Positions 1 to 5,661 of a DNA stretch of 8,228 bases are shown here, piece after piece (position 1 is the first letter of the stretch; every line of letters starts with the position of its first letter). Under the pieces are notes generated by a model, which made no database searches, had not been told where the DNA came from, and was given only the letters and a program-made list of their open reading frames with translations. Made by a program: the position numbers and the translations under genes. The DNA is from Quisquiliibacterium sp. (GTDB lineage: Bacteria; Pseudomonadota; Gammaproteobacteria; Burkholderiales; Burkholderiaceae_E), in the NCBI GenBank assembly GCA_023257915.1, contig JALRBB010000280.1, positions 1-8,228 on the forward strand, given 5' to 3'.

Positions 1-1164
1 CAGGCGCTGCGAGAGCATGCCAGTGACGGCCCCGACGTGCATTTTCTGGCCAATATCGACCCCGGAAGCTGGCAGGCGCTGCGCGCACGACTCGATCCGC
101 GCACGACGCTGGTCATCGTTGCGTCCAAATCCTGGCGCACCGCCGAGACCACTCGCAATGCCGACGCCGTGCGCCAGTGGCTGCTCGAATCCGGAATCGC
201 CACGACCGAGCTGCCGCGTCATCTGGTGGGCATCACGGCGCACCCGGAGCGCGCACGTGCCAGCGGACTGGCAGACGATTCGATCTTTCCGTTTTGGGAT
301 TGGGTTGGCGGACGCTTTTCTTTATGGTCTGCGATCGGACTGCCGCTGATGCTCGCCATCGGTCCGGATGCGTTTGACCAGATGCTCGATGGCGCTCGAG
401 CCATGGACGAACATTTCGCAGGCGCTGCGCCAGAACGCAATGCGCCACTGCTGCTTGCGCTGACCACCTTGTGGAATCGACTGGCGCTTCCGGGAGCAAG
501 CGAAGCGGTCATTCCGTACTGCGACGCGCTGTCGCGGCTGCCAGCCTATCTGCAGCAACTGCAAATGGAAAGCAACGGCAAGTCGGTCGATATGGATGGC
601 CATCCAGTCGCGCTACCGACGATTCCGGTGATCTGGGGGGAAGCCGGCACGGACGCTCAGCATTCGTTCTTCCAGGCTCTGCATCAAGGAACCGCGGTGC
701 ACCCGGTGGAGTTTGTCATCGCTGTGCCAGCGCAACCAGACGCCCAGCGGCGCGACTATGCCTTGGTCGCCAATGCGCTGGCGCAGGCCGAGGCCCTGAT
801 GCGTGGCCGCGACCTTGACACGAGTCGTGCCGAGCTGATTGCCTCCGGTGTCGACGAGTCTCGCGCCGCAGCGCTGGTCGCGCACCGGGTACATCCGGGC
901 AATCGCCCCTCGACGACGATTCTGCTCGGCGAACTAACGCCGTACAGCTTCGGCGCGCTGATTGCGCTCTATGAACACAAGACCGCAGCGCTTGGCTGGC
1001 TTTGGCGAATCAACTCGTTTGACCAGTGGGGAGTCGAGCTCGGCAAGCAACTCGCCGACCGGATGGAGGCTTGCCTGCTGGGCGACGCCTCGCCGCCCAG
1101 TGACATGGACCCCTCGACCGCCTCCCTGCTCCAACGACTTCGAGAAATGCTCGCCAAGCGCTAA
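1..1164 (+). CDS. pgi: Glucose-6-phosphate isomerase, 3' part (5' end outside window)
   Basis: Cytosolic enzyme interconverting glucose 6-phosphate and fructose 6-phosphate in glycolysis and gluconeogenesis. The frame is open from base 1 and gives 387 codons before the TAA; compared with about 550 residues for the E. coli-type enzyme, roughly the first 160 residues are missing to the left. Both family signatures are visible: WDWVGGRFSLWS near fragment codons 99-110, and FDQWGVELGK near codons 340-349, whose last Lys is the conserved active-site lysine. GEAGTDAQHSFFQALHQG (about codons 213-230) holds the catalytic Glu and His; the more usual wording is GTNGQH, so GTDAQH is a conservative variant. 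A GTG at base 37 is an internal Val codon, not the start. The gene is convergent with the ABC ATPase, with 45 bases between stops and no clear terminator. Family assignment is very secure; regulation is not visible. Confidence 0.97.
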   Translation, partial: QALREHASDGPDVHFLANIDPGSWQALRARLDPRTTLVIVASKSWRTAETTRNADAVRQWLLESGIATTELPRHLVGITAHPERARASGLADDSIFPFWDWVGGRFSLWSAIGLPLMLAIGPDAFDQMLDGARAMDEHFAGAAPERNAPLLLALTTLWNRLALPGASEAVIPYCDALSRLPAYLQQLQMESNGKSVDMDGHPVALPTIPVIWGEAGTDAQHSFFQALHQGTAVHPVEFVIAVPAQPDAQRRDYALVANALAQAEALMRGRDLDTSRAELIASGVDESRAAALVAHRVHPGNRPSTTILLGELTPYSFGALIALYEHKTAALGWLWRINSFDQWGVELGKQLADRMEACLLGDASPPSDMDPSTASLLQRLREMLAKR

Positions 1165-1209
1165 TGCCCGGCTGACGACAGCTCGCCGCCGCTTCGCCGC
1201 CTAGGCCCC

Positions 1210-1881
1210 CTACTCGCTCGACTCGACCCGGCCCGCCTTGAGCGTGAGCCGCCGCTCACAGCGGCGCGCGAGTTCAGGGTCATGCGTGACCAGCACCAGC
1301 GTGGCACCAGCCTGACGGTTCATGGCAAACAGCAGATCGATCACGCGCTCACCGGTCGCCGCGTCCAGGCTACCGGTGGGCTCATCGGCGAGCAAAAGTG
1401 GCGGATTCGGGGCGAACGCACGAGCGAGCGCAACCCGCTGCTGCTCTCCGCCCGACAGGGTTTTCGGATAATGATGCAAGCGTTCTGCCAGCCCTACGCG
1501 CTCCAGCAGTGCGCGCGCCTTGGTCTCGGCCTGCGGATCGCCGGCGAGTTCCAGCGGCAGCATCACGTTTTCGAGCGCCGTCATTTGCCCGAGCAATTGA
1601 AAGGTCTGGAACACGAACCCGACATGACTTGCACGCCAGGCCGCACGCTCGTCTTCATCCATGCCGTACAGGTTTCGCCCGAAGACGCGCACCGTCCCGC
1701 TACTCGGCAGGTCCAGCCCGGCAAGCAGGCCCAGCAAGGTCGACTTGCCGGATCCGGAGGCGCCAAGAATCGCCAGGCTCGTCCCCTCGGACAATTCGAA
1801 GCCGATGTCTTGAAGAATGGCCAGCGAGCCGGTCGCGTCGCTAACCCTCTTGTCCAGATGCTCGACGATAATCGCAGTCAT
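1210..1881 (-). CDS. ybbA: YbbA/LolD-family ABC transporter ATP-binding protein
   Basis: Cytosolic ATPase of 223 residues, the usual length for the MacB/LolD/YbbA group that energises permeases handling lipids, lipoproteins or other envelope substrates. All nucleotide-binding motifs are present: Walker A GASGSGKST (40-48), Q-loop Gln92, signature LSGGEQQR (142-149), Walker B LLLADEP (162-168, Glu167 catalytic) and H-loop His200. The start at ATG 1881 is chosen because AAGGGA lies 4 bases upstream and the protein there begins with the expected strand (MTAIIVEHL). The frame stays open to 1977, but that extension is basic and glycine-rich and not family-like. The YbbA call rests on similarity plus the divergent tesA neighbour, an arrangement known from E. 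coli. The usual FtsX-like permease gene (ybbP) does not follow: pgi lies there on the other strand. LolD proper is less likely given the tesA linkage. The catalytic motifs look intact, so I would not call it a pseudogene. Confidence 0.92.
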   Translation of the reverse strand: MTAIIVEHLDKRVSDATGSLAILQDIGFELSEGTSLAILGASGSGKSTLLGLLAGLDLPSSGTVRVFGRNLYGMDEDERAAWRASHVGFVFQTFQLLGQMTALENVMLPLELAGDPQAETKARALLERVGLAERLHHYPKTLSGGEQQRVALARAFAPNPPLLLADEPTGSLDAATGERVIDLLFAMNRQAGATLVLVTHDPELARRCERRLTLKAGRVESSE

Positions 1882-2605
1882 GAAATCCCTTGGTTCCCCT
1901 GATCCCCTTGGTCCTTTGCATACCGGCGCGCCTTTCACGCCGCCCTCCCAACTGCGACGCAAACTGGCCCGCAGCATCAGTCTACTGGTTGCACTGGGCC
2001 TTTGCGGGCCATTGCATGCGGCAGGTCAGAACTCGACCAAGCTTGCGCAGTCCACTGGGGGCGGACCGATCCTGGTCCTTGGCGACAGCCTGTCGGCCGA
2101 ATACGGTCTAGCACGCGGAAGCGGTTGGGTGGCGCTCTTGCAGGCACGCCTGTCGCGTCAGGCGCCCCATTACTCGGTCGTGAATGCCAGCATCAGCGGC
2201 GAGACCACCTCCGGAGGACTTAGCCGGATCGCGGCGCTGCTCAGCCGCCATCAACCTGTAATCGTGCTGGTCGAACTCGGGGGCAATGACGCACTGCGGG
2301 GTCTTGATCTCGCGGCCACCGAGAACAATCTGCGGCAAATCGTGCGCCAGTCTCGACATAGCGGCGCGCGAGTCGCCTTGCTCGGCATGCAGGTTCCACC
2401 GAACTACGGCAAACGCTATGCCGACTGGTTTGCCGCGATGTTCCCAAGAATCGCCACCAGTGAGGGGGCAGCCCTGGTGCCTTTCCTGCTCGAGCATATT
2501 GCTGAGCGCGGCGACTATTTTCAGCCTGATCGCATTCACCCAACGGTCGCTGCGCAACCCGTGATGCTCGACAACGTCTGGCCTGTGCTTCGTCAATTGT
2601 TATGA
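1880..2605 (+). CDS. tesA: Secreted SGNH/GDSL esterase, TesA family (thioesterase I / lysophospholipase L1-like)
   Basis: Predicted periplasmic hydrolase of acyl thioesters, lysophospholipids or arylesters, 241 residues from ATG 1880. SGNH blocks appear in order: block I LGDSLSAEYG (Ser70 nucleophile), block II SGETTSGG (Gly107, oxyanion hole), block III GGND (Asn136) and block V DRIHP (Asp217, His220). The order and spacing match TesA. A signal peptide is seen: RRKLAR at 26-31, a hydrophobic stretch ISLLVALGLCG, then LHAAG with cleavage likely near 47-48. The first 24 residues are proline-rich and unusual ahead of a signal peptide, and ATG 1880 has no good ribosome binding site. In-frame TTG 1916 or CTG 1952 would give a more typical n-region, but neither has a good site either. 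An even longer open frame from 1817 is not credible. Divergent from ybbA, as in E. coli. Enzyme family sure; substrate and start less so. Confidence 0.93.
   Translation: MKSLGSPDPLGPLHTGAPFTPPSQLRRKLARSISLLVALGLCGPLHAAGQNSTKLAQSTGGGPILVLGDSLSAEYGLARGSGWVALLQARLSRQAPHYSVVNASISGETTSGGLSRIAALLSRHQPVIVLVELGGNDALRGLDLAATENNLRQIVRQSRHSGARVALLGMQVPPNYGKRYADWFAAMFPRIATSEGAALVPFLLEHIAERGDYFQPDRIHPTVAAQPVMLDNVWPVLRQLL
1886..1891 (-). promoter_or_regulatory. Ribosome binding site deciding the ybbA start
   Basis: On the minus strand this reads AAGGGA, followed by 4 bases and the ATG at 1881. It supports the short ybbA start over the longer open frame. If tesA starts at 1880, this site lies inside the tesA coding sequence on the opposite strand. 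Confidence 0.6.
1887..1912. repeat. Two 8-bp direct repeats, 18-bp period, at the ybbA-tesA junction
   Basis: CCCTTGGT occurs at 1887-1894 and again at 1905-1912. On the minus strand this is ACCAAGGG twice in a purine-rich leader, the proximal copy overlapping the ybbA ribosome binding site. It could be an operator or a chance repeat; nothing in the sequence tells which. Confidence 0.4.
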
Positions 2606-2670
2606 AGCCAACGAAGCAACGCAAAGCGGAGCAGATCTGCACGACTGCCGGTCGATCCGGCAAGTTCGAA

Positions 2671-4248
2671 TCAGTCGCCGAAGTCACCGAGCGACTCTGG
2701 CGCCAGGTAGCGCGCAACGAACTGATCGAACGGCTCCTGTTCAGCCGCTTCAAGCTCACGCTGCTGGGCAAGTGACTCCGACGCCATGGTCGCGTAACGC
2801 GCCAGCGTCGCGCTGCTCAGTGGGTACTCGAGCAGTCGCTGACGATGTGTGAGCGATTGCTGCAGCGCGAACGCATGGAAGCTATCTTGATGCTGCTCGT
2901 GCATGCGTTCTAGCACCTGCGCCGACGGGGTACTTGAAGGATCTGACACCAAGGCGCGTGCCGCCTCCAGTGCCGCCTGATAGTCTTGAACTCCATGCGC
3001 CTGGTCGAGCGCCAAGGCGATCGGTACGCATTCATCGAGAATACGAAAGGCCCAATCGGCAAGCGGGACTTCTCCGCAGGAGGTCGCCAGTTTCAAGCCC
3101 GGCCGGCGTCCCTGCTGCGCAACCAGATGCTGGTTGTTTCCGATCCTGGCAATCTCGGCTGGCGAGTCGGATGGGCTGTCCGACAGCAGACAATGCAGCA
3201 GAAAGATATCAAGCAGTTGCATCGTGCGTGCATTGATTCCGACCGGCTCGAACGGATCCACATCCAGACAGCGCACCTCGACATACTCGACGCCACGCTC
3301 GCCGAGTGCATGCAGCGGACGTTCACCCGGCGAGATCCGGCGCTTCGGGCGAATCGTGCCGTAGAACTCGTTTTCAATCTGCAGCAAAGTGGTCGATAAC
3401 TGCTGGTATTCGCCGTCAACCTTGACGCCAATTCGTTCATACGGCGGATACGATGCGGTCAACGCGCCCCGGATCGTCTGCGCATAACCGCCTAGACTGT
3501 TGTAACTCACCGCCAGCGCGCGCTGCGCATCGCTCTGGTAGCCAAGAGGCCCCATTCGCAGCGAGGTCGCGTACGGCAGGTACATCGAATCCCCTCCCAG
3601 TGCCTGCAGGCCATGCTCGCGCCCACTGACGAAGGATTTACAGACTGCGGGTGACGTGCCGAGCAGGTAGAGAAGCAGCCAGGTGTGCCGCCGAAAATTC
3701 CGGATAAGCCCGAAGTAGGCTGCATCGCGAAACTCGCGCCGGCGGGCCTGAAGGCCGAGTTCGGAGCGAAGCGCGTCCCATCCGGCATCAGGAATCGAAA
3801 AGTTGTAATGGATGCCAGAGATCGTCTGCATCGTGCGCCCGTAGCGATGCGACAGTCCCATCCGATACACGCTCTTGACCCGGGCAACATTCGAATCGCC
3901 ATATTTTCCGAGCGGTATTTGCGAGTCGCCCGGCAAGGTGCAGGGCATGCTCGCTGCCCAGAGAAGCTCGTCGCCGATATTGCGATGAACGATCTGGTGA
4001 ATTTGCGTCAGCTCATCGATGCATCCCTCGACCCGGCCATGCACCCCCGTAATCAATTCCAGTTGTGACTCACTGAAATCGGTGGTGATGTGCGGATGGG
4101 TCAGAGCCGATCCGAGTTCCTCAGGATGGCCGCTCAACGCAAGACGACCGTCGCGGCGAGCGCGCAGGCCCTCCTTCTCGACGCCGCGCCGAATTTGCGC
4201 GAGCACTTCGCCAGGCAAGCTGTTCAATCTGTCACGAAGGGTCTTCAA
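2671..4248 (-). CDS. gshA: Glutamate-cysteine ligase (gamma-glutamylcysteine synthetase), class I
   Basis: Cytosolic enzyme performing the first, ATP-dependent step of glutathione synthesis: glutamate plus cysteine to gamma-glutamylcysteine. It is 525 residues from TTG 4248, close to the 518 of E. coli GshA. Family landmarks: RGVEKEGLR (21-29) with metal-binding Glu24 and Glu26; GHPEELGSALTHPHITTDFSE (40-60) then SQLELITG with Glu64; GIHYNFS (145-151); YLPYATSLRMGPLGYQS (223-239); VEVRCLDVDPFEPVGI (323-338), a substrate/ATP-site segment with a conserved Arg. No ATG exists in frame upstream before the stop near 4336. TTG 4248 is favoured because GGAG sits 6 bases ahead and the distance to the first motif resembles E. 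coli; the frame also allows TTG 4266 or TTG 4278. The gene is convergent with tesA (65-base gap) and divergent from the alpha/beta hydrolase. No glutathione synthetase gene is in the window. Confidence 0.96.
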   Translation of the reverse strand: MKTLRDRLNSLPGEVLAQIRRGVEKEGLRARRDGRLALSGHPEELGSALTHPHITTDFSESQLELITGVHGRVEGCIDELTQIHQIVHRNIGDELLWAASMPCTLPGDSQIPLGKYGDSNVARVKSVYRMGLSHRYGRTMQTISGIHYNFSIPDAGWDALRSELGLQARRREFRDAAYFGLIRNFRRHTWLLLYLLGTSPAVCKSFVSGREHGLQALGGDSMYLPYATSLRMGPLGYQSDAQRALAVSYNSLGGYAQTIRGALTASYPPYERIGVKVDGEYQQLSTTLLQIENEFYGTIRPKRRISPGERPLHALGERGVEYVEVRCLDVDPFEPVGINARTMQLLDIFLLHCLLSDSPSDSPAEIARIGNNQHLVAQQGRRPGLKLATSCGEVPLADWAFRILDECVPIALALDQAHGVQDYQAALEAARALVSDPSSTPSAQVLERMHEQHQDSFHAFALQQSLTHRQRLLEYPLSSATLARYATMASESLAQQRELEAAEQEPFDQFVARYLAPESLGDFGD

Positions 4249-4254
4249 ACGTTG

Positions 4255-4258
4255 CTCC
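4255..4258 (-). promoter_or_regulatory. Ribosome binding site supporting a TTG start for gshA
   Basis: The minus strand reads GGAG, then six bases (CAACGT), then TTG at 4248-4246. The alternative TTG at 4278 has no comparable site at normal spacing, so this motif decides the start call. Confidence 0.5.
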
Positions 4259-4353
4259 GAGTGCAATCCAGTTTGCAAAGGTGCGAAAGTCCGGCAAAGA
4301 TACAGCGTTTCCCCAGTCTGCGCCGACGGCCGGGCTCATCGCACAACCAATCG

Positions 4354-4358
4354 AGGAG
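4354..4358 (+). promoter_or_regulatory. Strong ribosome binding site of the alpha/beta hydrolase
   Basis: AGGAG lies five bases before ATG 4364, inside GAGGAGAAGTG. This near-ideal site sets the start and rules out the long open frame that continues upstream to 4019, which is antisense to gshA. Confidence 0.85.
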
Positions 4359-4363
4359 AAGTG

Positions 4364-5236
4364 ATGCCACATGTCAGTTGCCAGGACGGAGTCCGGCTTT
4401 ATTACGAAGAAGCCGGTTCCGGCCAGCCGATGGTGTTCGTGCATGAATTCGCCGGCGAGTACCGCAGCTGGGAAGCGCAGATGCGCTACTTCTCGCGCAA
4501 GTACCGTTGCGTCGCCTATAACGCCCGTGGATATCCGCCTTCCGATGTGCCAGATAGCCCGGACGCCTATTCGTTCGAGCATCAGCGCTCCGGGCTGCTG
4601 GCGGTGCTCGACAGCCTTGGGATCGAAAAAGCGCACATTGTCGGCTTGTCGATGGGCGCGTTCGCCACCTTCTATTTTGGGATGAAATGGCCCGAACGCG
4701 CGCTGTCACTGACCCTGGCCGGCATTGGTTCCGGATCGATGCCGGACGCACGAGCCGCCTTTGCAGCCGAATCTGAAGCGGCTGGTGATTCGCTGCTCGA
4801 GAAGGGCTGGCCGGAGATGGCGCCCGTCCGGGGACTGACTCCGACCAGAGTGCAGCTGCGTAACAAGGATCCGCGTGGCTTTGCCGAATTTCTGCAGATG
4901 CTGTCCGAACATTCGGCCAAGGGCTCGGCGATGACTCTGAAGGGTTATCAGGCAAGACGCCCGGCTCTGCAAGATTTCGCTGCCGAAATGGCCGCCTGCA
5001 CAGTGCCGACATTGATTGTGAGCGGCGATGAAGACTGGCCTTGCCTGGACGCATCACTGATGCTCAAGCGCGCCATGCCGTCGGCCGGGCTGGCCTTTTT
5101 GCCGCAAACCGGACACGCCTGCAATCTCGAAGAACCAGCACTTTTCAATCTGCTGCTCGAACGTTTCGTGCATCAGGTCGACTCCGGGCAGTACCAGATG
5201 CGCGATCCGCTGGCCAAGCCCGGCAGAATGCTTTGA
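4364..5236 (+). CDS. Alpha/beta-fold hydrolase, substrate unknown
   Basis: Predicted cytosolic hydrolase of 290 residues with no signal peptide or membrane segment. The alpha/beta fold is clear: strands and oxyanion region PMVFVHEFAGEYRSW (22-36), then YNARGYPPSD (52-61), a nucleophile elbow GLSMGA (94-99, Ser96), an acid on the loop after VPTLIVSGDEDWP (Asp222 or Asp224), and His251 in PQTGHACNLEEP. This is the Ser-Asp-His triad of the family. Residues about 125-200 look like the helical cap that sets substrate choice. Instead of the common HGxP oxyanion motif it has HEFAG. Such proteins are variously annotated as esterases, haloperoxidase-like or meta-cleavage-type hydrolases; the sequence does not settle which. 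It stands alone: divergent from gshA, and followed by a hairpin, so probably monocistronic. An in-frame GTG at 4361 is an alternative start of no consequence. Confidence 0.92.
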   Translation: MPHVSCQDGVRLYYEEAGSGQPMVFVHEFAGEYRSWEAQMRYFSRKYRCVAYNARGYPPSDVPDSPDAYSFEHQRSGLLAVLDSLGIEKAHIVGLSMGAFATFYFGMKWPERALSLTLAGIGSGSMPDARAAFAAESEAAGDSLLEKGWPEMAPVRGLTPTRVQLRNKDPRGFAEFLQMLSEHSAKGSAMTLKGYQARRPALQDFAAEMAACTVPTLIVSGDEDWPCLDASLMLKRAMPSAGLAFLPQTGHACNLEEPALFNLLLERFVHQVDSGQYQMRDPLAKPGRML

Positions 5237-5256
5237 ACGACTGTGGTGATCGCATT

Positions 5257-5280
5257 GCCCCTGATCAAGCGATCAGGGGC
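5257..5280 (+). terminator. Perfect 10-bp hairpin after the hydrolase, likely terminator
   Basis: GCCCCTGATC (5257-5266), loop AAGC, then GATCAGGGGC (5271-5280): a perfect GC-rich stem starting 21 bases after the hydrolase stop. The following bases are TGCTTCGTGG, so the U-tract is weak. It fits an intrinsic terminator with a poor tail or a transcript-end stabilising hairpin. It separates the hydrolase from the small membrane protein and kinase genes. Confidence 0.6.
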
Positions 5281-5333
5281 TGCTTCGTGGCCTAGAATTG
5301 AGGCAACGACCGCAGAATGCCGACGGAGGTCCG

Positions 5334-5609
5334 ATGAAACTCGAGCAAATCTGGTACGAATCATCCCCTTTCATCTACGGGCTGATCGGTCTGGCCGCCC
5401 TGCTCAAGGGAGATTCGCTACTCGCGTATGCGAGTGGTGCCTTGTTGCTCACGGCTGCTGGCACCATCATTCGTCTGCGCTGGTCCGCCCGAATCAAGGG
5501 AAATTCGTCCCCGGGCAATCGTGGCGGAGGTCGTCAGCGCAACTCCGGCGCACAGCAACATCGAAAATCCGGCAACGATCGGCCCTCGGACCCAGGTCAC
5601 CGGTACTAG
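5334..5609 (+). CDS. Small hydrophobic membrane protein, function unknown
   Basis: An open frame of 91 residues from ATG 5334. GGAGGT lies 3 bases upstream: a strong but rather close ribosome binding site. The first half looks like a real small inner-membrane protein: MKLEQIWYESSPFIYGL followed by two short hydrophobic stretches (about 12-24 and 28-46) separated by KGDS, ending in a positive-inside RLRWSARIK. From about residue 52 the tail is rich in Gly, Arg, Ser, Asn and Gln and looks disordered, with no repeats or motifs. I recognise the general type, an uncharacterised single-domain proteobacterial membrane protein, but can assign no function. The stop is 52 bases before the hybrid kinase, so the two may share a transcript. 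The low-complexity tail might mean the original gene ended earlier and lost its stop or frame. An upstream start at 5298 is open but lacks a ribosome binding site. Confidence 0.65.
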   Translation: MKLEQIWYESSPFIYGLIGLAALLKGDSLLAYASGALLLTAAGTIIRLRWSARIKGNSSPGNRGGGRQRNSGAQQHRKSGNDRPSDPGHRY

Positions 5610-5645
5610 CGCTCAGCGTGCTCCTGCGATGGATTGCGTCACCCT

Positions 5646-5650
5646 GGAGG
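5646..5650 (+). promoter_or_regulatory. Probable ribosome binding site of the hybrid kinase
   Basis: GGAGG, 11 bases before ATG 5662. The motif is strong but the spacing is longer than usual; the in-frame stop at 5653-5655 means no earlier start is possible except CTG 5659. Confidence 0.45.
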
Positions 5651-5661
5651 CCTGAACCCTG

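Larger units (their letters stand above)
4249..4363. other. Divergent intergenic region between gshA and the alpha/beta hydrolase
   Basis: About 115 bases must hold the promoters for both divergent genes, unless they are embedded in coding sequence. I looked for paired -35/-10 hexamers on both strands. TTGCAA at 4273-4278 with GATACA at 4299-4304 has poor matches and a 20-base spacer, so I do not call a promoter. No strong inverted repeat or riboswitch-like structure is evident. Confidence 0.5.

Noticed and set aside
1165..1209. Possible bidirectional terminator between pgi and ybbA
   Set aside because: The gap is GC-rich, but I found no convincing stem-loop followed by a T-tract on either strand.
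1282..1902. Plus-strand open frame of 206 codons
   Set aside because: It is antisense to the well-supported ABC ATPase; its product has no recognisable motif and is rich in Arg, Gln and Gly, as expected from the complement of GC-rich coding DNA.
1882..1977. N-terminal extension of ybbA by 32 residues
   Set aside because: The extension is basic and Gly-rich, does not match the family's N-terminus, and the ribosome binding site favours ATG 1881.
2646..2662. Inverted repeat TGCCGG / CCGGCA between the convergent tesA and gshA stops
   Set aside because: A stem of only 6 bp with no T-run on either side; too weak to call a shared terminator, though the position would suit one.
4019..4363. Upstream extension of the alpha/beta hydrolase frame
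   Set aside because: It runs antisense into gshA, and the ideal ribosome binding site before ATG 4364 together with the family-typical N-terminus marks the true start.
5293..5298. TAGAAT as a -10 element for the small membrane protein gene
   Set aside because: No acceptable -35 hexamer lies 16-18 bases upstream; that region is the hairpin stem.
5418..5600. Minus-strand 60-codon frame with a hydrophobic stretch
   Set aside because: It starts with GTG without a ribosome binding site and lies antisense to the small membrane protein gene; the hydrophobic look is likely a by-product of the opposite strand.
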